NCBI GenBank assembly: GCA_028292065.1
Contig: JAQGNC010000634.1
Coordinates: forward strand, 1-5,780
DNA: 5,780 bases
Direction of reading: 5' to 3'
Source: Betaproteobacteria bacterium
GTDB taxonomy: Bacteria > Pseudomonadota > Gammaproteobacteria > Burkholderiales > SG8-41
Below, one piece after another: positions 1 to 4,820 of this stretch. How positions within the stretch are numbered: the stretch's first letter is position 1; each line of letters starts with the position of its first letter. The notes beneath the pieces were generated by a model that worked only from the letters and a program-made list of their open reading frames with translations, was not told the origin of the DNA and made no database searches. The position numbers were made by a program, and so were the translations under genes.

Positions 1-10
1 GGGGGAGCAT

Positions 11-42
11 CCGTTCGTGCTGAGCTTGTCGAAGCATGAACG
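11..42 (+). repeat. REP-like inverted repeat, unit 1
   Basis: This short imperfect palindrome has its left arm at 12-21 (cgttcgtgct) pairing with its right arm at 33-42 (agcatgaacg), with one mismatch in ten. The core reads ctgagc, then tt, then gtcgaag. A second unit in opposite orientation follows at 47-91. The form resembles the dispersed extragenic palindromes common in GC-rich Pseudomonadota. It contains no gene; an open frame starting at 17 runs through it but has no protein-like character. Function is unknown. Confidence 0.6.
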
Positions 43-46
43 CCTG

Positions 47-91
47 CCGTTCCCTTCGACCGCGTGGCGGCGCCACGCTCAGGGCGAACGG
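47..91 (-). repeat. REP-like inverted repeat, unit 2 (reverse orientation)
   Basis: Read on the minus strand, this is the same element as 11-42: ccgttcgccctgagc (91-77) and gtcgaagggaacgg (60-47). The two-base centre of unit 1 is replaced by about 16 bases (61-76), and this centre lies in its own near-palindrome, gcgtggcg (62-69) with cgccacgc (71-78). The two units are therefore arranged head to head, about 4 bases apart. Such paired units are typical of REP/BIME-like clusters. The role is not shown by the sequence. Confidence 0.55.
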
Positions 92-209
92 AAAACGCAG
101 CGCGACAATCAGGTAAGGCCCCGGCACCGCGCCCGCCTTCAGCATCTGGCAGAATGGCCGCTTGAAGTCCCGCCTTACCCTTCCCACTACCTTCACCCTT
201 CCCTGGACC

Positions 210-638
210 ATGGAACACAGCGCCGCATTGCACGCCATCCAGTTCGCAGTCGCCCCGGTTTTTCTGCTGACTGCCGTCGCGAGCCTGATCGGCGCGCTCG
301 CCACGCGGCTCGCGCGCATCATCGACCGTGCACGCGACATCGAGGAGCGGCTGCTCGCGGGCAGCACGATCAGCGAGGAAGCCGCGCGCGAGGAGTTGAG
401 GCGCGCCCGCGTCCGCGCGTGGATCGTCAACGGCTCGCTGGCGCTGCTCACGATCTCGGCCGCGCTGATCGGCGCGACGGTGATGACGCTATTCATCGGC
501 GGCACCGGCTCGGCGAGCAGCGAAACGCTCATCCCGTGGACTTTCCTCGGCGGGCTCGTGAGCTTCATCCTCGCCCTGCTGTGTTTCCTGATCGAGACCC
601 TGCTCGCCACGCACCTGCTGAATTTCGGCAAGCGCTGA
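210..638 (+). CDS. DUF2721 family small integral membrane protein
   Basis: This 142-residue protein of unknown function matches the DUF2721 pattern as I remember it. It has an N-terminal hydrophobic segment with PVFLLTAVASLIGAL (residues about 12-32) and a conserved charged stretch, TRLARIIDRARDIEERL (32-49). A cytosolic-type helix rich in E and R follows (55-69), then two more hydrophobic segments (about 70-96 and 110-134), ending in FLIETLLATHLL. The prediction is three inner-membrane helices and no signal peptide. I chose the ATG at 210 because the recognisable family region begins directly after it. A TTG at 162 in the same frame would add 16 residues of unconvincing sequence. No clear Shine-Dalgarno precedes either start, so the start is less certain than the frame. 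It is separated by 214 bases from the next gene and is probably transcribed alone or from further upstream. The biochemical role is unknown for the family. Confidence 0.88.
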   Translation: MEHSAALHAIQFAVAPVFLLTAVASLIGALATRLARIIDRARDIEERLLAGSTISEEAAREELRRARVRAWIVNGSLALLTISAALIGATVMTLFIGGTGSASSETLIPWTFLGGLVSFILALLCFLIETLLATHLLNFGKR

Positions 639-757
639 CCTGGCGCAGAGCCTGTGCGGCGCCGTCGAAGGCCGCCTCGCCTGCAGCCGCCGCGCGCCTG
701 TCTTGCGCCGTTATCATGCACACGGGCTAGGCCGACAGGGCTAGTGACCGATTTCCC

Positions 758-796
758 GTTTGCGCTACGCTCGCGCAAACAGGCGCGGGCTCGCGC
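758..796 (+). promoter_or_regulatory. Two tandem small hairpins upstream of the GAF/HD-GYP gene
   Basis: The first hairpin has a perfect 8-bp stem, gtttgcgc (758-765) with gcgcaaac (773-780), and a 7-base loop. The second has a 5-bp stem, gcgcg (783-787) with cgcgc (792-796), and a 4-base loop. They lie 57-95 bases before the start codon and directly before a TAAAAT box. They could be an operator-like dyad or mRNA structure. No T-run follows, so they are not a standard terminator. The function is inferred only from position. Confidence 0.3.
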
Positions 797-797
797 G

Positions 798-803
798 TAA
801 AAT
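798..803 (+). promoter_or_regulatory. Candidate -10 box (TAAAAT) for the GAF/HD-GYP gene
   Basis: TAAAAT matches the sigma-70 -10 consensus at five of six bases and lies 49 bases before the ATG at 853. This is the most AT-rich short stretch in an otherwise GC-rich gap. The region 16-18 bases upstream (around 774-780) has no good -35 match, so the call is weak. Confidence 0.28.
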
Positions 804-841
804 GCCCGCCAGGTACCGCACCCAACGATCGTTTGCTTCGC

Positions 842-847
842 AGGGGA
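842..847 (+). promoter_or_regulatory. Ribosome binding site deciding the start at 853
   Basis: AGGGGA lies five bases before the ATG at 853. It favours this start over the in-frame ATG at 802, which overlaps the -10 candidate, and over the TTG at 760. The residues these would add (for example MPARYRTQRSFASQGKR) do not look like part of the GAF domain. Confidence 0.65.
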
Positions 848-852
848 AACGC

Positions 853-2631
853 ATGGATACCACTCACACTGCATCCGGCAGCGCCGCCAACGCCTACCGG
901 CAGTTGATCGACATCGGCATCGCGCTGTCGGTCGAGCGCGACTCGGCGAAGCTGATGGAGCGCATCCTGCTCGAAGCCAAGGCGTTCACGCAGGCCGACG
1001 CGGGAACCCTCTACCTCAACAACGAGGACAAGGAGCTCACCTTCCAGATCGTGCGCAACGACACGCTGAACATCGCGTACGGCGGCACGACCGGGGCCGA
1101 GATCAAGTTCAGGCCGGTGCGGCTGGTGACCGAGCTCGGCACGCCGAACCTCAACAACGTCGCGTCCTACAGCGCGATCACCGGGAAGGTGATCAACGTG
1201 CCTGACGCCTATTCGGACGAGGACGAGTGGGATTTCTCCGGGACCAAGCGCTTCGACGAGTCCACCGGGTACCACTCGAAATCGTTCCTCACGGTGCCGC
1301 TGAAGAACCACGAAGGCCTCGTGATCGGCGTGATGCAGCTCATCAACGCCAAGGACGCGCAGGGCAACGTGGTTGCGTTCGACGAAGCGATCGTGCCGCT
1401 GGTCGAAGCGCTCGCCTCCCAGGCCGCGGTCTCGATCGACAACCACCTGCTGATCGAAGCGCAGCGCAGGCTCCTCGATTCGTTCATCGAGCTCATCGCC
1501 GCGGCGATCGACGCCAAGTCGCCTTACACCGGAGGCCATTGCCAGCGCGTGCCCGAGCTCACCAAGATGCTGACGAAGGCCGCGTGCGAATCCGATCACG
1601 AGCCTTTCAGGGACTTCGCGCTCGACGACGACGGGTGGTACGAGCTGCACATCGCGTGCTGGCTGCACGACTGCGGCAAAGTCACCACGCCCGAGTACGT
1701 GGTCGACAAGGCAACCAAGCTCGAGACGATCTACGACCGCATCCACGAAGTGCGCATGCGCTTCGAGGTGCTCAAGCGCGACGCCGAGATCGCCTACCTC
1801 AAAGGCAGGCTCCAAGGCGGCGACGACGCCTCGCTGCTCGCGGCCTACCACGCCGAGCTCGCCGCGCTCGACGGCGATTTCGCTTTCATCGCCGAGTGCA
1901 ACGTCGGCGGCGAGTTCATGGCGCCGCCGCAGGTCGAGCGCCTGAAAAAGATCGCCGAGCGCACGTGGACCCGCACCCTCTCCGACCGCGTCGGCATCTC
2001 GTACGCCGAGAAGACGAGGCGCGAACGCGAGCCTGAGAAAACGTTGCCGGTGACCGAGAAGCTCCTCGAAGACCGCGGCGATCACGTCATCGAGCGCGAT
2101 GCGGTCGACATCATCTCCCCCGACAACAAGTGGGGTTTCAAGCTGAAGATGCCGGAGCGCAAGTACAACCTCGGCGAGGTGTACAACCTGTCGATCGGCC
2201 GCGGCACGCTCAACGACGAAGAGCGCTACAAGATCAACGACCACATCATGCAGACGATCATCATGCTCGAAGGCCTGCCTTTCCCGCGGCACCTGCGGCG
2301 CGTGGCGGAATACGCGGGCGGCCACCACGAGAAGATGGACGGCACGGGTTACCCGCGCGGGTTGAAGCGCGAGGACATGTCGATACCCGCGCGAGTCATG
2401 GCGATCGCCGACATCTTCGAGGCGCTCACCGCGGCCGACCGGCCTTACAAACCGGCGAAGAAGCTCTCCGAATCGATCCGGATCATGGGTTTCATGGTCA
2501 AGGACAAGCACATCGATCCGGACCTCTTCAAGCTCTTCCTGTCCTCTGGCGTGTACAAGGAATACGCCGCCAGGTTCCTGACGCCGGAGCAGATCGACGA
2601 CGTGGACATCGCGGCGTACCTCGCCACGTAG
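853..2631 (+). CDS. GAF domain plus HD-GYP domain phosphohydrolase (putative cyclic-di-GMP phosphodiesterase)
   Basis: This is a 592-residue cytoplasmic protein with no signal peptide or membrane segment. Residues about 15-200 form a GAF sensor domain, including GTLYLNNEDKELTF (51-64), SFLTVPLKN...GVMQLINAKD (144-168) and the closing helix ALASQAAVSIDNHLL. Residues 205-592 carry an HD-GYP domain, which in studied members hydrolyses cyclic-di-GMP. Visible residues aligning with the family's metal ligands are H229 (GGHCQRV), H272-D273 with K276 (HDCGK), H464 (INDH), H491-H492 in HHEKMDGTGYP (491-501), and D520 (IADIFEAL). Position 225, four before H229, is Tyr; as I recall, the trinuclear enzymes have Glu there, so a two-metal site is more likely. 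The oddity is about 160 extra residues between K289-L290 and T452-L453, which are adjacent in ordinary members (KPGKLT). Ligand binding by the GAF domain is not predictable here. The gene stands alone on its strand. The domain call is firm, but activity and substrate are inferred. Confidence 0.93.
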   Translation: MDTTHTASGSAANAYRQLIDIGIALSVERDSAKLMERILLEAKAFTQADAGTLYLNNEDKELTFQIVRNDTLNIAYGGTTGAEIKFRPVRLVTELGTPNLNNVASYSAITGKVINVPDAYSDEDEWDFSGTKRFDESTGYHSKSFLTVPLKNHEGLVIGVMQLINAKDAQGNVVAFDEAIVPLVEALASQAAVSIDNHLLIEAQRRLLDSFIELIAAAIDAKSPYTGGHCQRVPELTKMLTKAACESDHEPFRDFALDDDGWYELHIACWLHDCGKVTTPEYVVDKATKLETIYDRIHEVRMRFEVLKRDAEIAYLKGRLQGGDDASLLAAYHAELAALDGDFAFIAECNVGGEFMAPPQVERLKKIAERTWTRTLSDRVGISYAEKTRREREPEKTLPVTEKLLEDRGDHVIERDAVDIISPDNKWGFKLKMPERKYNLGEVYNLSIGRGTLNDEERYKINDHIMQTIIMLEGLPFPRHLRRVAEYAGGHHEKMDGTGYPRGLKREDMSIPARVMAIADIFEALTAADRPYKPAKKLSESIRIMGFMVKDKHIDPDLFKLFLSSGVYKEYAARFLTPEQIDDVDIAAYLAT

Positions 2632-2640
2632 GAGCCGCAT

Positions 2641-2714
2641 CGTGTAGCGCAGGCGCCCCCGCCTGCCGCTTCTTTCGACCGCTTCGGCTGCAGGCGAGGC
2701 GCCTGCGCTACACG
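2641..2714. repeat. 17-bp perfect inverted repeat between convergent genes
   Basis: Cgtgtagcgcaggcgcc (2641-2657) is exactly complementary to ggcgcctgcgctacacg (2698-2714). After a small internal loop, a second stem gcctgc (2661-2666) pairs with gcaggc (2690-2695). It begins nine bases after the TAG stop at 2629-2631 and lies between convergent genes. It could act as a bidirectional transcription stop or 3'-end stabiliser, although no T-run follows on either side. It is also the kind of palindrome that occurs as a dispersed repeat. The structure is seen directly; the role is inferred. Confidence 0.7.
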
Positions 2715-2726
2715 AGCCGTCAGGTC

Positions 2727-2831
2727 GTCATTGCGAGGAGCGGCTGCGACGAAGCAATCCCGAAGCGTTCGAGCGAACCTCGCGCGCCACGAGATCGCCA
2801 CGGCGTCGCACCGCTCCCGCCTCGCGATGAC
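2727..2831 (+). repeat. Long hairpin repeat, copy 1 (full length)
   Basis: This roughly 105-bp element is bounded by an imperfect inverted repeat. The left end gtcattgcgag (2727-2737) pairs with the right end ctcgcgatgac (2821-2831) with one mismatch, and gagcgg on the left is matched by ccgctc near the right end. It carries no gene. Its left 45 bases recur almost exactly at 2861-2905, and both halves recur in inverted orientation at 4680-4790. Elements starting GTCATTGCGAG and containing GAAGCAATC are familiar to me as dispersed extragenic repeats in several bacterial groups. A MITE-like or REP-like origin is plausible but not shown. Confidence 0.75.
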
Positions 2832-2860
2832 AAGACTGGCGCGACGCCTCGAAGCATCCG

Positions 2861-2905
2861 GTCATTGCGAGGAGCGGCCGCGACGAAGCAATCCCGAAGC
2901 GTTCG
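2861..2905 (+). repeat. Long hairpin repeat, copy 2 (left half only)
   Basis: This stretch matches 2727-2771 at 44 of 45 bases; the only difference is gccg for gctg. It then stops abruptly with no right arm and is followed by unrelated sequence leading to the stop codon of the minus-strand gene at 2933. It is a truncated copy in the same orientation as copy 1, 29 bases after it. The near identity suggests a recent tandem duplication or recent loss of the right half. Confidence 0.75.
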
Positions 2906-2932
2906 GAAACTGTGAAGTGAGTCGCTCGTGGT

Positions 2933-4609
2933 TTACTTAGGCGTCCACGCCGGCGGCGCCATCAGCTCGACGTCGCTCATCACTTCCACCACGCACGGCT
3001 TGCCCATTGCGAACGCTTTCTCCAGCGCGCCCTTGATCTCGCCGGGCTGCTCGACGCGTATGCCGCCGCAACCCATCGCTTCGGCGACTTTCGCGAAGTT
3101 GAAGTCGCCGAAGCGCCAGAGCTCGTCCGACTTGCCGTGCATCTTGCCGCCGTAGTTGTTGTTGAGCGACGGGAATTCCTGGCTGAGCGCGCGGTTGTTG
3201 TTCACCAGCACCACGAGGTTGATGCCGTAGCGCAGCGCGGTCTCGAGCTCGGTCATGTGGTAGTACATCCCGCCGTCGCCGGTGAAGCAGAGCACCGGCT
3301 GGTCGGGCAGCGCGCACTTCACGCCGATCGCACCCGGCAGGCCCCAGCCGAGCGAGCCCGCGCAGCGGATGTAGCGCTGGCCCGGATGCTTGAGGTCGAT
3401 CATCTGGCTCGTCCACATGCCGGCGTGACCGGTGTCCGATACCACCACGCCGTTCGCCGGCAGCATGTCGGCGATTTCCTTGCAGATGCGTTCCGGGCGG
3501 ATCGGCGTCGCGTCCGAATTGAGCTTCGGCTCGTAAGCCTTGCGCCAGTCGGCGACGAGTTGCTGCACGCGGCTCACCCACGCCCTGGTCGTGCCTTCAG
3601 TCGGCTGCGCGGCGTCGATGAGCTTGCGCAGCGTGACTTTCGCATCGCCGAGCAGGCTCACCTTGTTGGGATAGTTTCTGCCGAGCTCGGTCGCTTCGAT
3701 GTCGAGCTGCATGACCGCGGTCCCCGCCGGGATGATCGACCAGTTGGCCGTTACCATGCCGCCAGCCGGGCTCCCGATGAAGAACACGAGGTCGGCTTCG
3801 GAGACCGCGCGGTTGGTGCATTCGCGCGAGTACGAGCCCGCCACGCCGACCGACAGCGGATGGGCGTCGAGTATCGTCCCTTTGCCGTTGAGTGAAGTCG
3901 CCACGGGGATCTGCAGCTTCTCGGCGAGCTCGACCACTTCGCGTTGGGCCTGCGACCACATGACACCGCCGCCCGCGATGATGATCGGCTTCTTCGCAGC
4001 GGCCAGCACGGCCACCGCTTCACGCACGCGCTCGGGCTCAGGCTCGGGGCGAAACGGCGGCACGCGCATGAACTGCGGCTCGATCAACGCTTCGGCATCG
4101 GTGTCGCCGAGCGGCACGTCCGAGAGGCGGCCCTGGAAGCGCAGGTGCACGGGGCCCGGCATGCCCGACACCGCGGTCCTGAAAGCCTGGCGCATGAGGT
4201 CGGGCACGCGCGACGGCGAATCGACGTTGACGTTCGATTTGGTGACCGAGTCGAACTGGCTGAAATCCTCGACTTCCTGGTAGGCGTGGCGATAGCGCGA
4301 CGCGCCTCCGGGACCGCCGGAGATCGCAACTACCGGCGAGCGCGCCATGAAAGCGTCGCGCAGGCCTGACGCGAGATTCGACGCGCCGATCGGCTGCGCC
4401 ATGCAGACGCCGGGACCGAAGCGTGCGCGGGCGTAGCCGTCGGCCATGTAACCCGCGGCCTTCTCGCTGTGCGCGACCACGCGCTGAACGCCCATCCCCT
4501 CCATGGCCACGAGGGCTTTCGACACGACCTGCGGCACGTAGAACACGTGTGTCAGGCCATAGCCCTGGATGATTTCAGCGAAGAGTTTTGCGCCGGTGGT
4601 CTTTGCCAT
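2933..4609 (-). CDS. Thiamine-diphosphate-dependent enzyme, acetolactate synthase large-subunit-like
   Basis: This 558-residue protein has the three domains of the pyruvate oxidase/acetolactate synthase superfamily. The N-terminal pyrimidine-binding domain (about 1-165) carries the cofactor-activating glutamate E49 in AHSEKAAGYMADGYAR. The central domain (about 190-330) includes PIIIAGGGV and DLVFFIGSPAGG. The C-terminal pyrophosphate domain (about 370-540) has GWGLPGAIG and the metal/ThDP motif GDGG (444-447) through NNN (470-472). Family members join or decarboxylate 2-oxoacids or related substrates in the cytoplasm. The GMVRQWQ-type stretch expected after the NN of true acetolactate synthase is replaced by RALSQEFPSLNNNYGGKM. 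No small regulatory subunit (ilvN) is adjacent within the window. The product could therefore be another carboligase or decarboxylase, and I do not assign a substrate or ilvB. The ATG at 4609 is supported by AAGGAAG seven bases upstream; the stop is TAA. Confidence 0.9.
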   Translation of the reverse strand: MAKTTGAKLFAEIIQGYGLTHVFYVPQVVSKALVAMEGMGVQRVVAHSEKAAGYMADGYARARFGPGVCMAQPIGASNLASGLRDAFMARSPVVAISGGPGGASRYRHAYQEVEDFSQFDSVTKSNVNVDSPSRVPDLMRQAFRTAVSGMPGPVHLRFQGRLSDVPLGDTDAEALIEPQFMRVPPFRPEPEPERVREAVAVLAAAKKPIIIAGGGVMWSQAQREVVELAEKLQIPVATSLNGKGTILDAHPLSVGVAGSYSRECTNRAVSEADLVFFIGSPAGGMVTANWSIIPAGTAVMQLDIEATELGRNYPNKVSLLGDAKVTLRKLIDAAQPTEGTTRAWVSRVQQLVADWRKAYEPKLNSDATPIRPERICKEIADMLPANGVVVSDTGHAGMWTSQMIDLKHPGQRYIRCAGSLGWGLPGAIGVKCALPDQPVLCFTGDGGMYYHMTELETALRYGINLVVLVNNNRALSQEFPSLNNNYGGKMHGKSDELWRFGDFNFAKVAEAMGCGGIRVEQPGEIKGALEKAFAMGKPCVVEVMSDVELMAPPAWTPK

Positions 4610-4616
4610 GTCGGTT

Positions 4617-4623
4617 CTTCCTT
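4617..4623 (-). promoter_or_regulatory. Ribosome binding site of the ThDP enzyme gene
   Basis: On the minus strand AAGGAAG ends seven bases before the ATG at 4609. It is a strong Shine-Dalgarno match at good spacing and fixes this start codon. Confidence 0.75.
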
Positions 4624-4642
4624 TGGTTAGTGCGTGCGGCTC

Positions 4643-4648
4643 ATTCTA
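4643..4648 (-). promoter_or_regulatory. Candidate -10 box (TAGAAT) for the ThDP enzyme gene
   Basis: Read on the minus strand, TAGAAT matches the sigma-70 -10 consensus at five of six bases. It would place transcription start about 27 bases before the start codon. No good -35 is seen 16-18 bases further upstream (around 4665-4671). The box lies between the gene and hairpin repeat copy 3, so a promoter of its own is plausible but unproven. Confidence 0.3.
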
Positions 4649-4679
4649 ATGGAGTGCGCGCAGGTGCGTGCCACACCCC

Positions 4680-4790
4680 GTTGTCATCGCGAGGAGCCGC
4701 GGCAGCGCGACGTGGCGATCTCGTGGCGCACGAGCAACGCCGCGAGCGCCTCGCGATTGCCACGTCGCTACCGCTCCTCGCAATGACAAC
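4680..4790 (-). repeat. Long hairpin repeat, copy 3 (inverted relative to copy 1)
   Basis: This 111-bp near-palindrome has ends gttgtcatcgcgaggag (4680-4696) and ctcctcgcaatgacaac (4774-4790), complementary at 16 of 17 bases. An inner stem, gcgacgtggc (4707-4716) with gccacgtcgc (4759-4768), is perfect and extends further with few mismatches. Read on the minus strand, its right end matches the left end of copy 1 (2727 onward) at about 29 of 33 bases. Its left half shares gtggcgatctcgtggcgc with the reverse complement of the right half of copy 1. It begins about 30 bases downstream of the stop codon of the NamZ-like gene (minus strand), so it would also form an mRNA 3' hairpin there. No T-run follows it. 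Confidence 0.8.
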
Positions 4791-4820
4791 ACACACAGCC
4801 CGGCGTCGTGGAATATATCG

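Noticed and set aside
17..730. A 237-codon plus-strand open frame starting inside the repeat and overlapping the DUF2721 gene
   Set aside because: The product is rich in Arg, Ala and His with no domain, starts inside a palindromic repeat and overlaps the well-supported membrane protein in another frame.
727..2640. A 637-codon open frame on the minus strand covering the whole GAF/HD-GYP gene
   Set aside because: It is an antisense shadow of a GC-rich gene: its product is low-complexity (R, V, L, D, E and H rich) with no recognisable domain, while the plus-strand frame has clear GAF and HD-GYP motifs and a ribosome binding site.
2641..2714. Standard rho-independent terminator
   Set aside because: The stem is strong but no T-run follows on either strand, so I list it as an inverted repeat with a possible terminator role only.
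2727..2905. CRISPR array
   Set aside because: There are only one full and one half copy, each a palindromic element much longer than a CRISPR repeat, with no regular spacers and no cas genes.
2731..2940. Short open frames across the repeat region, with products like RGAAATKQSRS
   Set aside because: These are translations of the hairpin repeat itself and recur wherever the repeat occurs; there is no sign of a real protein.
4661..4673. Possible sigma-54 promoter on the minus strand (TGGCACG followed by TGC)
   Set aside because: The -24-like TGGCACG is perfect, but the downstream GC is one base off the strict spacing and the TTGCA element is missing.
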